NCBI RefSeq assembly: GCF_004765605.1
Contig: NZ_SRLC01000002.1
Span: forward strand, 372,001-436,000
Direction of reading: 5' to 3'
DNA length: 64,000 nt
DNA from: Hymenobacter aquaticus
Lineage (GTDB): Bacteria > Bacteroidota > Bacteroidia > Cytophagales > Hymenobacteraceae
Position 1 is the first letter of the stretch, and every line of letters begins with the position of its first letter. The position numbers and the translations under genes were made by a program. Positions 50,195 through 59,750 of the stretch are shown here, in pieces. The notes under the pieces are model-generated. The model did not search any database. It was not told the DNA's origin and saw only the letters and a program-made list of their open reading frames with translations.

Positions 50195-51274
50195 ATGTGG
50201 TTTGAGATAAAAAATATCGAGGCAATTGACTCGCCGGCGGTTATTCTGCTCCAGGAGCGGGTGCTGGCGAACCTGGCCGCCCTGACCCGGCTGGTGCCCG
50301 ACGTGGCGCGCCTGCGCCCCCACGTGAAAACGCACAAGATGCTGGAAGTAACCCGGCTGCTGCTCGGGGCGGGCATCACGCAGTTCAAGGCCGCCACCAT
50401 TGCCGAAGCCGAAATGGTGGCTATGGCCGGCGCCCCCGACGTGCTGCTGGCTTACCAGGTGACGGGCCCCAAGGTGAAGCGCCTGCAGGCCCTGCGCGCG
50501 GCCTACCCCGGCACGGCCTTTTCCTGCCTGGTCGATACCGCCCCGGTGGCCGACGAGCTGGCCCAGGCCTTTGCCGCCCAGCCCTTGCCCGTGTACCTGG
50601 ACCTGAACGTGGGCATGAACCGCACCGGCGTCGCCCCCGAGCGGGCGTTGGCGCTCTGCCGGCACTGCCAGGCCCTGCCCGGACTGCAGGTAGTGGGCCT
50701 GCACGCCTACGACGGCCACATCAACGACACCGACCCGGCCAAGACCGACGTGGTGTATGCCCTGGTCCGGCAGGCCCAGGCGGCAATTGAAGCTGCCACT
50801 GGCCAGCGCCTGGCGCTGGTGCTGGGCGGCTCGCCCACGTTTCTCAACCACGCCCGCCACCCCGAAGTAACGGTAAGCCCCGGCACGTTTATCTTCTGGG
50901 ATGCCTTCTACCAGGAAGCCCTGCCCGACCTGCCTTTTGAGCCGGCCGCCATTCTGGCTACCCGGGTGCTGTCGGTGGTCGATGGGCAGACGCTCACGCT
51001 GGATCTGGGCCACAAGGCCGTGGCGGCCGAGCGGCCCCTGCCCCGGGTGCGCTTCCTGAACCTGCCCGACGGCGTGCCCATCAGCCAGAGCGAAGAGCAC
51101 ATGGTGGTGCGCGTGCCCGATACAGCCCATCTGCCCGTGGGCACGGTGGTGTACGCGGTGCCCCTGCACGTGTGTCCTACCATTGCCCTCTACGAGTACG
51201 CCTACGTGGCCCGCAACCAGGAATGCCAGACTACCTGGAAAGTAAACGCCCGCACCCGAATGATTACCATATAG
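50195..51274 (+). CDS. D-threonine aldolase / D-serine dehydratase-like PLP enzyme
   Basis: 359 residues from the ATG at 50195; a TTG five codons upstream is possible. The N-terminal alanine-racemase-type barrel has DSPAVILL and RPHVKTHK with the predicted PLP lysine at Lys45. The C-terminal beta domain contains SEEHMVV and PLHVCPT, matching the His/Cys metal site of the D-serine dehydratase branch (DSD1). Members cleave or form D-beta-hydroxy amino acids, or deaminate D-serine. In this cluster it could interconvert a beta-hydroxy amino acid such as D-threo-hydroxy-Asp or Ser. That would fit D-Ser and the SyrP-like hydroxylase, but this is speculation. It is co-directional with the ACP gene, 81 bases away. 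Confidence 0.87.
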   Translation: MWFEIKNIEAIDSPAVILLQERVLANLAALTRLVPDVARLRPHVKTHKMLEVTRLLLGAGITQFKAATIAEAEMVAMAGAPDVLLAYQVTGPKVKRLQALRAAYPGTAFSCLVDTAPVADELAQAFAAQPLPVYLDLNVGMNRTGVAPERALALCRHCQALPGLQVVGLHAYDGHINDTDPAKTDVVYALVRQAQAAIEAATGQRLALVLGGSPTFLNHARHPEVTVSPGTFIFWDAFYQEALPDLPFEPAAILATRVLSVVDGQTLTLDLGHKAVAAERPLPRVRFLNLPDGVPISQSEEHMVVRVPDTAHLPVGTVVYAVPLHVCPTIALYEYAYVARNQECQTTWKVNARTRMITI

Positions 51275-51291
51275 CCGCCGGCATCCGGCGG
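51275..51291. promoter_or_regulatory. 7-bp hairpin directly after the PLP-enzyme gene
   Basis: ccgccgg-cat-ccggcgg starts at the base after the stop codon, then cctgtttag. A 3-base loop and full pairing make it stable. Possible intercistronic attenuator. Confidence 0.4.
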
Positions 51292-51335
51292 CCTGTTTAG
51301 CTAGCTTAAAGACTACCCGATAAGTATTATTTTTT

Positions 51336-54300
51336 ATGGAACAGGAAGTAAAAGATTGTGTGGAAGTGAGTGCGCAGCAAGTCCGGCAGTACTGGCAGAC
51401 CCAGCTGGCCGACGAGCTGCCCGTGTTGGATTTCCCCGGCGACGTGGCCGCGACGGAACAGGCACCTGCCACCGCTCTGGCTCACTTTTCTATTGATTCG
51501 GCGCTAACCCAGGCCCTGCGCGACTACAGCCAGCAAACCAACGGCACGCTGTTCACGGGCGTAGTAGCCCTGCTGACGAGCGTGCTGCACTGGTACACCC
51601 GCCAGCAGGATATTATCGTGACGACCAGCTTAAGCGCCCCCGACGGCTCCGGCTTCGAGGCGCTGCCGCTGCGCCTGCGCCCCCGGCCCGCCGACTCTTT
51701 CGCTGCCGTGCTGGCCCAGGCTACCGAGGTGGCCGCGCAGGCCGCCCACCACCGCGCGTTTACTCTCGACGCCGCGGCCCAGGCCCTGGAGCTGACGCCC
51801 GAAGTAGTGGCGCGCAGCCTGCGGGCCTTGCAGCTCGTCTACCAGGCGGAAGGCGCGCCGGTAGCAGACGCTACGCCGGCCGCTACGCGCACCGCGCTGC
51901 TAGTGCGCGTAGCGGCCGGCGAGGAGCTGGAATTTACCCTCGAATACGACGCCGGCCGCTACAGCCCGGCCCTGATGGCGCAGCTGGGCCGCCACTGCCG
52001 GCAGCTGCTGGCCGCGCTGCTGGCTGCTCCCGCGCAGCCCATCGGCCGCGCCGCGCTGCTGTCGGAGCCCGAGAAGCGGCAGCTGCTGCAAGAGTTCAAC
52101 GCCAGCGCCATTGCCTTCCCCGAAAACGGCCAGACCATCGTCGAGCTGTTCGAGAACATGGTGCGGCAGCATCCCGACAAGACGGCCCTGGTGTTTGAAG
52201 GCCAGGAGCTGACCTACCGGGAGCTGAACGAGCGCGCCGACCAGCTGGCCCGGCGCCTGCTGGCCCTGGCCCCGGTGACGGACGCGGCCGGGCAAAACCG
52301 CCTGGTGGCCATTTGCCTGGAGCGAGGCTTCAACGTGTACGTGGCCATGCTGGCCAGCCTGAAAAGCGGGGCCGGCTACGTGCCCCTCGACCCGCACTAC
52401 CCCGAGGAGCGGGTGGCCTTTATGCTCCAGGATACCCAGGCTCGCCTGGTGCTGACCGAGCCCAAGATGCTGGCCGCCAAGCCGTATCTGGCAGGGGAGG
52501 GGCGGCAGATGGTCATCCTGGGCGAGGAAGCCGCCAACGACGCGCCGGCGGCCCCACTGGCGCTGCCCCGCCGCGTAGCCGGCTCCGACGTGGCCTACGT
52601 CATCTACACCTCCGGCTCGACCGGCCTGCCCAAGGGCGTACTCATTGAGCACGACCAGATTGCGGCCACGCTGCTGCACATGCGCAACTACTACGGCCTG
52701 AGCGCCGCCGATACCTGCGTGTACTACCGCTCATACTGCTTCGACGGCAGCATCGAGGAAACCCTGCTGCCCATGATTTCCGGGGCGCGGGTTATCATCG
52801 TGCCCACCAACACCGAGGAAGACCTGGTGGCTTACCTCTACCGGGTTATCGAGCAGTATGGCGTTACCAAAATCAATACGCCGCCGGCCTTCCTGCACCT
52901 GTTCCTAGACCGCATCGAAAGCGGCGCGGCCCTGCACTCGCTGCGCCACCTCGTGTCGGGCGGCGACGTGCTCAATAAGTCGCTGATCGGGCGGCTGCAC
53001 GCCAACCTCACGGCCAAGGTGCACAACACCTACGGCCCCACCGAAAACACCATCGACTCCACGGTTTTTGAAGTCGACCGCGCCGCGCACTACCACACCA
53101 TCCCGATCGGGCGGCCCGTGGCCAACTCCTCGTGCTACGTGCTCAACGAGTTTCTGCAACCCGTGCCGCTGGGCGTGGTGGGCGAGCTGTGCGTGGGCGG
53201 CACCGGCGTGGGCCGCGGCTACCTGAACCGGCCCGAGCTGACGGCCGAGAAGTTTATTGCCAACCCCTTCGCCGCCGTGGCCGAGCTGGGCTACGCCAAC
53301 GAGCGGATTTACCGCACCGGCGACCTGGCCCGCTGGCTGCCCGACGGCACCATCGAGTTCCTGGGCCGCATCGACAACCAGGTCAAGATCCGGGGCTTCC
53401 GCATCGAGCTGGAGGAAATCGAAGCCGCCCTGCTCAAGCACCCCGAAATCGACAGCGCCGTGGTGGTGGTCCGGCAGTTTGAGAACAGCAAGGAGCTGGT
53501 GGCCTACCTGGTGAGCAAAGTGCCCCAGAGCGCCGACGCGCTGCGTGGCTACCTCAAAGCCAAAATGCCCGACTACATGGTGCCCAGCTACTTCGTGCAG
53601 CTGGCCCAGATGCCCATCAGCACCACCGGCAAGGTGAACAAAGCCGCCCTGCCCGACCCCAAAACCAACGCCCTGTCCGGCAGCCAGCAGCACGTGGGGG
53701 CCCGCAACTCCCGCGAGGCCAAGCTGATCGAAATCTGGCAAGAGGTGCTCAACCGGGACACCATCGGGGTCAAAGACAACTTCATCGACATGGGCGGCAC
53801 TTCGCTGTCGGCCATCCAGGTGATTCTGAAGCTGCGCACCGACGGCTACAAGATTTCCACCCGCGACTTCCTCGAAAACCTGGTGCTGGAAGAGCAGGCC
53901 GCCGTGCTCAACGACGACGCGGCCCAGGCCGTGGAGCCTACCACCCAGAACGTTACCGTGGCCCTGAGCCCGGCCCAGCAAGCCCTCGTGCAACAGCCCG
54001 CCGCCGCGCACCCCGCCCTGGTATTGCAGGCCCGCGGGTGGCTGTCGGAGGCCATGCTGAGCCAGGTGCTGGACAAGCTGCTGAGCCACCACGAGGTGCT
54101 GCGCGCCGCCCTGGTGCAGGCCGGCGGGCAGTGGCAGCTAGAAATTCCGCCCACGGCCAAGCCCCTGATTGCCTACTTTGACCACCGGCCGTTTTCGGAA
54201 GCGGAAGCCGCGGAAGAGGAGCGGCAGGTGCTGGCCGCCGCCCGGCAGGAAGAGCTGGGCCAGGGCATGCCAGCCGTGAAATTCCTGGTATTCCGCCGCG

Positions 54301-56567
54301 CCCAGGCCGACCGGGTGGCCATCGTGGCCCACGCCGCCCTGCTCGACGCCGCGGCCTGGCAGGTGCTGGTAGCCGATATGGTGACGCTCTTCGCGCAGGC
54401 CGAGAAAAATAGCACGCTGGCCCTGCCGGCCAAAGCCCACGGCTTCCAGCGCTGGATGGACGAGCTAGCCGCCGCCCCCGCCGCCACTGCCGCCGAGCAA
54501 GCCTTCTGGCAAGCTGCCACCGAGGCCAGTGCCGGCAGCCGGACAAGCGCCGAACCAGCGGCGGAGCAGGTGCGCCTTGTCATTCCTTCTATTTCCCAAG
54601 CCGCCCTGGCCACCGCCAATCAGGCCTTCGATACGGATTCCGCGCAGCTGGTGCTTACGGCCTTCCTCGGTGCGCTACGGGCCGAGCTGGGCCTGACCAC
54701 GGCGGCCGTGGAGCTGGCCGCCTCGGCCCGCGAGGCCGGGGGGGAAGAGGGCAATTCGCTGGGCAACTTCACGGTGAATTATCCGCTCGGGTTGGCCCTG
54801 AATGATTTCCCGGTCTGGGAAGCGGCCCTTGCGGCCGTGCGCCACCAGGTAGAGCAGGTGCCGGGCAAAGGCACTGGCTATGCCGCCGGTGCAGCCGCCC
54901 AAAATGCCCCGGCGGGTGTGCCGCCCTTCCGCTTTGCCTACCAGGAAGCCTCCTTTGCCGATGCCCTGACGGATTCGCCCTTCCAGGCCGCCGAGTACGA
55001 AGCTGCCGCCCCGCTGGCCCTGTCGGCCGGGCTCGACTTCTCCGCTACGCTGCTCGACAACGACCAGCTCCAGGTGGTGCTGCGCTACGCCCCCGGCCAG
55101 TATTCGGCGACGGTGGTAGAAGCCATTGGCCGCTCGTTTGAAGCCGGGTTGCGGCAGACCGTGGCGGCCTGCGCGGCCCGGGTGGCGGCGCAGGGGCCGC
55201 TGTACCGGATTTCCTACAACCAGCAGTATTTCTTCCGCAGCGGCGACATCGACCAGAGTCGGGGCGTGCTGCCCGAGTTTGTGTTTCCCACGGCCAGCGT
55301 CGCGCTGTTCCAGTCGTTGTGCACGCAGTTCCTGGCGGCCCTCGATATTCTGCGGGTGCGGTTTGAGCGCCACCACGGCGAGATTTTCCAGCGCGTGGCC
55401 CCGGCCGCCACGGTGGTGCCCGACGTGCGCCGCCACCAGGTGGCCGATGCCCACAACGCGGCGGCTACCGAGGCCGTGTTCCAGCGCGAGCTGCACCAGC
55501 CCTTCCAGTTCAGCGACCAGCAGCTGGTTCGTTTCGTGGTGGTGCACGATGCCCAGGTGGCGCGCTGCCAGATCGTGGTGCACCACGCCGTGACGGACGG
55601 GGCTTCCAACCAGCTGCTCGTGCAGCTGATTCAGTCCCTGATGAGCGGACAGATGGAGCCCCTGCAACACTTCGTGCAAACGGCCCCCCGCTACTGGGAC
55701 TACATCCGCTGGCAGAGCCGGTTTATGCGCTCGGCCACGGCCCGGCAGCAGCTCTCTTACTGGACCACCAACCTGGCGGGCTTCGAGCACACCGCGCCCC
55801 TGGGGGGCAAGGCCGAGGAAGAGCAGTTCGATTACCTGTTCCGCATCAGCCAGGTGATTCAAGGCGACAGCCACGAGCGGATTCTGGCCTTCTGCAAAGC
55901 CTACGAAATCGACCTGAGCAGCTTCTTCCTCACGGCCTTCGCCCTCACGCTCTACGCCCGCAGCGGGGCCGAGGAAACCATTGTCGACATCTTCTCCAAC
56001 GGCCGCGACCAGCTGATTCCGGGCGTGGCGGTGCCCCAGCTCGTGGGCGTCATTGCCAACAAGCTGCCCATCAAGCTGCGCCTCAGCGAGCAGATGAGCT
56101 TCGGGCAGGTCTGTAAGCAGGTGATGGAGGTGTACTACGAAGGCCGCCTGCACCAGCAGATTCCCTACATCGAGATGGAAAAGGCCCTGCGCGCCGCCTG
56201 CCAGCACACGCTGGGCGACTTCGTGCAGGTGCGCTTCAACTACTTTGACTACTCGGCCTTCCCGTTTGGCAAGGGCACCGAGGGCTTCACCAGCCAGGCC
56301 AAGGAAGTGAAGCTGATCGGCAACAACGCCGCCGTGCTCAGCAACTACCGCCTGATTCTGGACTGCAAAGCCTACCAGGACACCGTGAAGCTGGAGTGGA
56401 AGTACCCCTGCACCGAGACGTTCGAGGGCTGGGAAGACACCATTCTGCCCATCGTGCGCCTCATCACGGAAAGCACCCAGGCGCCCCTCTCGCGCATCGG
56501 GGCGGAAGCGGCGGCGCCGGAAGCCGCGGCGGAAAGCGCCGACGACCTGGTGACCATGACCATATAA
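51336..56567 (+). CDS. NRPS: half C-A-PCP-dead E-terminal C
   Basis: 1743 residues. It opens on the back half of a C domain (about 12-250, starting at the YW-LADELPVL element that normally follows the active site), so HHxxxDG is absent. The A domain (about 266-770) has intact TSGSTGLPKG, NTYGPTEN, GRIDNQVKIRG and TGKVNK. Its code DGENVGTID(K) is unassigned; the acidic E and D in the pocket suggest a cationic substrate. PCP Ser823 in MGGTSLS. An E-like domain (876-1285) has lost its site: HHxxxDG reads HAALLDA (999-1005), with the catalytic second His replaced by Ala, and the usual VGWFT and FNYLG motifs read LGNFT and FRFAY. The last C domain (1289-1722) is intact with HHAVTDG at 1416. The tail DDLVTMTI resembles a docking motif for TubC domains. 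There is no thioesterase. It may accept a chain from another protein or supply a building block. Confidence 0.95.
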   Translation: MEQEVKDCVEVSAQQVRQYWQTQLADELPVLDFPGDVAATEQAPATALAHFSIDSALTQALRDYSQQTNGTLFTGVVALLTSVLHWYTRQQDIIVTTSLSAPDGSGFEALPLRLRPRPADSFAAVLAQATEVAAQAAHHRAFTLDAAAQALELTPEVVARSLRALQLVYQAEGAPVADATPAATRTALLVRVAAGEELEFTLEYDAGRYSPALMAQLGRHCRQLLAALLAAPAQPIGRAALLSEPEKRQLLQEFNASAIAFPENGQTIVELFENMVRQHPDKTALVFEGQELTYRELNERADQLARRLLALAPVTDAAGQNRLVAICLERGFNVYVAMLASLKSGAGYVPLDPHYPEERVAFMLQDTQARLVLTEPKMLAAKPYLAGEGRQMVILGEEAANDAPAAPLALPRRVAGSDVAYVIYTSGSTGLPKGVLIEHDQIAATLLHMRNYYGLSAADTCVYYRSYCFDGSIEETLLPMISGARVIIVPTNTEEDLVAYLYRVIEQYGVTKINTPPAFLHLFLDRIESGAALHSLRHLVSGGDVLNKSLIGRLHANLTAKVHNTYGPTENTIDSTVFEVDRAAHYHTIPIGRPVANSSCYVLNEFLQPVPLGVVGELCVGGTGVGRGYLNRPELTAEKFIANPFAAVAELGYANERIYRTGDLARWLPDGTIEFLGRIDNQVKIRGFRIELEEIEAALLKHPEIDSAVVVVRQFENSKELVAYLVSKVPQSADALRGYLKAKMPDYMVPSYFVQLAQMPISTTGKVNKAALPDPKTNALSGSQQHVGARNSREAKLIEIWQEVLNRDTIGVKDNFIDMGGTSLSAIQVILKLRTDGYKISTRDFLENLVLEEQAAVLNDDAAQAVEPTTQNVTVALSPAQQALVQQPAAAHPALVLQARGWLSEAMLSQVLDKLLSHHEVLRAALVQAGGQWQLEIPPTAKPLIAYFDHRPFSEAEAAEEERQVLAAARQEELGQGMPAVKFLVFRRAQADRVAIVAHAALLDAAAWQVLVADMVTLFAQAEKNSTLALPAKAHGFQRWMDELAAAPAATAAEQAFWQAATEASAGSRTSAEPAAEQVRLVIPSISQAALATANQAFDTDSAQLVLTAFLGALRAELGLTTAAVELAASAREAGGEEGNSLGNFTVNYPLGLALNDFPVWEAALAAVRHQVEQVPGKGTGYAAGAAAQNAPAGVPPFRFAYQEASFADALTDSPFQAAEYEAAAPLALSAGLDFSATLLDNDQLQVVLRYAPGQYSATVVEAIGRSFEAGLRQTVAACAARVAAQGPLYRISYNQQYFFRSGDIDQSRGVLPEFVFPTASVALFQSLCTQFLAALDILRVRFERHHGEIFQRVAPAATVVPDVRRHQVADAHNAAATEAVFQRELHQPFQFSDQQLVRFVVVHDAQVARCQIVVHHAVTDGASNQLLVQLIQSLMSGQMEPLQHFVQTAPRYWDYIRWQSRFMRSATARQQLSYWTTNLAGFEHTAPLGGKAEEEQFDYLFRISQVIQGDSHERILAFCKAYEIDLSSFFLTAFALTLYARSGAEETIVDIFSNGRDQLIPGVAVPQLVGVIANKLPIKLRLSEQMSFGQVCKQVMEVYYEGRLHQQIPYIEMEKALRAACQHTLGDFVQVRFNYFDYSAFPFGKGTEGFTSQAKEVKLIGNNAAVLSNYRLILDCKAYQDTVKLEWKYPCTETFEGWEDTILPIVRLITESTQAPLSRIGAEAAAPEAAAESADDLVTMTI

Positions 56568-56640
56568 CTAGGGCTGCCGCGCGGCCACGCTACCTGTATT
56601 TCTACCTGTATCCCTTTTTCTAACGCAATCTGTTACCACT

Positions 56641-57930
56641 ATGAAAGAGCAACTTGTGAACGATAATGACCTGTTCAATCTGACCATTGCTACCTCGCCG
56701 GAAGACGTGGACAGCATTAACAAGAAGTTTTACGGGAAGTATAACTACCCCTGGCCCCCGCGCTCCTTCCCGGCCTACCCGGCGGGCATGGCCGGCAGGC
56801 TGCTCAACCAGGACATCGGCAGCTGGGACCATTCGCGCATTCCGGCCCGGCCCCGCATCTGGGTGGCCGGCTGCGGTACCAACCAGGCCCTGTTCACGGC
56901 CCTGCGCTTCCCCGAGGCCGACGTCATCGGCACCGACCTGTCGGCGCAGTCGTTGCAGCTGGGCCGCAAGAATGCGGCGCAGATGGGCATTGCCAACCTC
57001 AAGCTGGAGGAAAAGAGCATCAACGAGGTAACCTACGCCGAGGAGTTCGATTACATCATCTGCACCGGCGTGGTACACCACAATGCCAACCCCGAGCTGA
57101 CGTTGGCCAAGCTGGCCGGGGCCCTGAAGCCCAGCGGCGTCATCGAGTTCATGGTGTACAACTACTACCACCGCCTGATGACCACCGCCTGCCAGAACGC
57201 GGTGCGCACCTTCTACAATCGGGAAGAGTCGCTGGACATGGATCTGGAAATGACCATCGTCAAGAAGCTCATTGCCCACTTCCCGTTCCGCAACCTGATG
57301 GGCGAGTACATGCGCACCCACCACTCGGCTCCCGAAGCTAAAATCGCCGACTGCCTGCTGCAACCGGTGGAGTACAGCTACACGGTCGAGTCGTTGGAGA
57401 AGCTGGTGGGCGCCGGCAACCTGGAGCTGCTGATTCACTGCATCAACCAGACCGACGTGGCCGTGAATGCCCTGAACTGGAACACGCACTTCGACGAGCC
57501 CCTGCTGGCCCAGGAGTACGAGGCCCTGCCCGACAACAAGCGCTGGCAGATTTCCAACCTGCTCATGCTCAACGATTCGCCCATGCTGTGGTTCTACTTG
57601 CAGCGCAAGGATGCCCCGGCCGAGCGCCTGAGCGAGCGGGACATCTGCGAGGGTTTCCTGGCCAGCAAGTTTGCCAAGAACACCTTCCCGGTCAAAAACC
57701 ACGTCATCAACCTCAAAGGCACCTACGCCCTGAGCGACCGGACGCTGACCTACCCCCTGATTCAGGCCCCGACCGACGCGCTGGCCAAGAAAGTCTGGGA
57801 CGCGGTGAACCCCGAGCTGACCATGCGCGAGGTATTCGCGCTGGCCGGCATCGAGCCCACCTTCCAGAACGTGAACAACGCCCGCATCCAGCTGACCACC
57901 TCGGCCTTCCCGTACCTGCTGGCCCAGTAG
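56641..57930 (+). CDS. Class I SAM-dependent methyltransferase
   Basis: 429 residues. SAM-binding motif I is IWVAGCGTNQ (73-82), followed by the acidic motif II VIGTDLSAQSL and a motif-IV-like FDYIICTGVVHH. This places it among class I methyltransferases of the methyltransf_11/25 type. The ~200-residue C-terminal extension (YYHRLMTTACQ, HPFRN-like helices, then repeated all-helical segments) is longer than in a minimal enzyme and may bind a carrier protein or peptide. It starts 73 bases after the NRPS and precedes the exporter. It probably methylates O, N or C of the product; the target is not evident. Confidence 0.9.
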   Translation: MKEQLVNDNDLFNLTIATSPEDVDSINKKFYGKYNYPWPPRSFPAYPAGMAGRLLNQDIGSWDHSRIPARPRIWVAGCGTNQALFTALRFPEADVIGTDLSAQSLQLGRKNAAQMGIANLKLEEKSINEVTYAEEFDYIICTGVVHHNANPELTLAKLAGALKPSGVIEFMVYNYYHRLMTTACQNAVRTFYNREESLDMDLEMTIVKKLIAHFPFRNLMGEYMRTHHSAPEAKIADCLLQPVEYSYTVESLEKLVGAGNLELLIHCINQTDVAVNALNWNTHFDEPLLAQEYEALPDNKRWQISNLLMLNDSPMLWFYLQRKDAPAERLSERDICEGFLASKFAKNTFPVKNHVINLKGTYALSDRTLTYPLIQAPTDALAKKVWDAVNPELTMREVFALAGIEPTFQNVNNARIQLTTSAFPYLLAQ

Positions 57931-57960
57931 CCGCCCCGCAGGCGCGCCGCATCCCGAAAA

Positions 57961-57985
57961 GCCCGGCGGCCACCCGCCGCCGGGC
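57961..57985. promoter_or_regulatory. Perfect 10-bp GC hairpin after the methyltransferase gene
   Basis: gcccggcggc (57961-57970) and gccgccgggc (57976-57985) with a 5-base loop, then ctgtggcg. Stem and trailing sequence resemble the hairpin at 1666-1690 (…ccgggcctgcggc). No T-run follows. Confidence 0.45.
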
Positions 57986-58078
57986 CTGTGGCGCCACCGC
58001 CGAGCGGGTGGATGACTATAACCGGCGGCCCCGTAACCCCGCGCCAGGTTTCCCTATCACTATTCACCCATTATTGCG

Positions 58079-59707
58079 ATGTCGCAGCTGAAATTCAGTA
58101 CCCTTATCCGCTTTATCTTTCTGAGCTTCCTGTCGGGCGGCACGAGCTTTCTGTTCCTGACCTTCGTCAACCGCGTTATCGGGCAACTGATGGCGCAGGG
58201 CTACGGGGCCATCACCCAGACCTACACCCTGCTGTTTCTGCTCATCGTGGTCCTCTTTATCTGGACGCGGCGGGTGCTGGCGCTGGCCATCATCCGGTTT
58301 TCGCAGAGCCTGTTCTGGTCGTTGCGCAAGGACATTATCTTCCTGGTGCTGAAGTCGAACTACCAGCAGCTGAGCAGCCGCAAAGACCTGGTGCACACGG
58401 CCCTGGTGCGCGACATCAACATGCTCACCAACGCCTCGCTGAACATCATTCAGTTTGCCACGTCGGTTATCATCGTGGTGGCCTGCCTGGTGTACATGGC
58501 TACCGTGTCGGGGCCGCTGTTTCTGGTGAGCCTGGCCGTCATCGTGCTCGGCACGCTGCTCTACCAGTTCAACGCCCGCCGCAACAACGACTTCTTCAAG
58601 CAGGCCCGGGCCCTGGAAGACCGGTTCATGTTTTACTTCAACGCCATTCTGGGCGGCTTCAAGGAAATCTACATGGACACCAAGAAGGGCCAGCGGATTT
58701 ACGGGAAGAAGATTGCGCGCATCGCCGACGAGTCGGTGGTAAACCAGGAAAAGGCTTTCGTGGGCTTGCTCAACAACCAGATTACCGGGCAAACCATGTT
58801 TTACCTGCTCATCGGGGCCATTCTGCTCTACTGCGGCGCGGCCTGGCGCATTGCCCCCGCCGACACAGTGAGCTTCCTGTTTATCCTGCTCTACGTGCTC
58901 AGCTCGGTCGAAACCATCATGGTGCTGCTGCCCAACCTGCTCCAGGCCAAGATTTCCTCCGACCGGATTGCCAAGCTCCAGGCCGACCTGCTGAGCGAAA
59001 AGCCCCTGGGCGAGCTGGTGGATCTGCAACAGACCCTGGGCGAGTTCGACACCATTGCGGTGCGCGACCTCACGTTTCAGTACCACGGCGCTAACCAGGA
59101 AAGCTTCGGCATCGGGCCGGTCAACTTCAGCATCAGCCGCGGCGAAGTCGTGTTTATCTACGGCGGCAACGGCAGCGGCAAAACCACCTTCGTGTCGGCT
59201 TTGCTCGGGCTGCTGGTGCCGGCCAGCGGCGGCGTGTACTACAACGACTGCCTGATCGACGAGGAGCGCAGCCAGTCCTACTCGTCCCTGTTTGGGGTGG
59301 TGTTCAGCGACTTCTACCTCTTCGACGAGTTCTACGGCATCGACCACCTCGACCAGGAAATGCTGGCCTACTACCTGCGCCTGTTTGAAATCGAGGACAA
59401 GGTGAAAGTCGAGGACGGCAAGTTTTCGACCACCCACCTTTCCACCGGGCAGCGCAAGCGCCTGGCCCTGATTACGGCCCTGCTCGAAGGCAAGCCCCTG
59501 CTGATGCTCGACGAGTGGGCCGCCGACCAGGACCCGTACTTCCGCAAGAAGTTCTACACCCAGATTGTGCCCGAGCTGAAGGCCGCCGGCTTTACGCTTA
59601 TCGCCATTACCCACGACGATAAATATTATAACTGCGCCGATACGCTCTACAAAATGGAATACGGCAAGCTGATTCGGGAGGAAGAGCCCGTGTTCAGCAC
59701 GCTCTAA
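58079..59707 (+). CDS. SyrD/PvdE-type cyclic peptide ABC exporter
   Basis: 542 residues, a half-transporter with fused membrane and ATPase domains that should work as a homodimer in the inner membrane. Hydrophobic helices lie at about 10-30, 50-75, 120-160 and 240-290. ATPase: Walker A GGNGSGKTTF (about 362), signature LSTGQRKRLAL (about 454), Walker B PLLMLDEWAAD (about 474-484) and switch His in AITHDD. The LSTGQRKRLA form and the DEWAADQDP sequence after Walker B are typical of SyrD, PvdE and YojI, which move siderophore precursors or cyclic lipopeptides into the periplasm. It probably exports the cluster product. Together with the acylase at 61280 it recalls the PvdE/PvdQ pair of pyoverdine maturation. 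Confidence 0.94.
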   Translation: MSQLKFSTLIRFIFLSFLSGGTSFLFLTFVNRVIGQLMAQGYGAITQTYTLLFLLIVVLFIWTRRVLALAIIRFSQSLFWSLRKDIIFLVLKSNYQQLSSRKDLVHTALVRDINMLTNASLNIIQFATSVIIVVACLVYMATVSGPLFLVSLAVIVLGTLLYQFNARRNNDFFKQARALEDRFMFYFNAILGGFKEIYMDTKKGQRIYGKKIARIADESVVNQEKAFVGLLNNQITGQTMFYLLIGAILLYCGAAWRIAPADTVSFLFILLYVLSSVETIMVLLPNLLQAKISSDRIAKLQADLLSEKPLGELVDLQQTLGEFDTIAVRDLTFQYHGANQESFGIGPVNFSISRGEVVFIYGGNGSGKTTFVSALLGLLVPASGGVYYNDCLIDEERSQSYSSLFGVVFSDFYLFDEFYGIDHLDQEMLAYYLRLFEIEDKVKVEDGKFSTTHLSTGQRKRLALITALLEGKPLLMLDEWAADQDPYFRKKFYTQIVPELKAAGFTLIAITHDDKYYNCADTLYKMEYGKLIREEEPVFSTL

Positions 59708-59715
59708 CCCCCTTG

Positions 59716-59750
59716 CCCGGCCGCCAATCCGGTCCCTGCTGTCGGCCGGG
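59716..59750. promoter_or_regulatory. 8-bp GC inverted repeat after the exporter gene
   Basis: cccggccg (59716-59723) and cggccggg (59743-59750) with a 19-base loop, 8 bases after the exporter stop. Weak candidate for an attenuator. Confidence 0.3.

Noticed and set aside
56000..56567. C-terminal thioesterase domain on the NRPS at 51336
   Set aside because: No GxSxG motif or hydrolase fold after the terminal C domain; the tail is a short Ala/Glu-rich linker.
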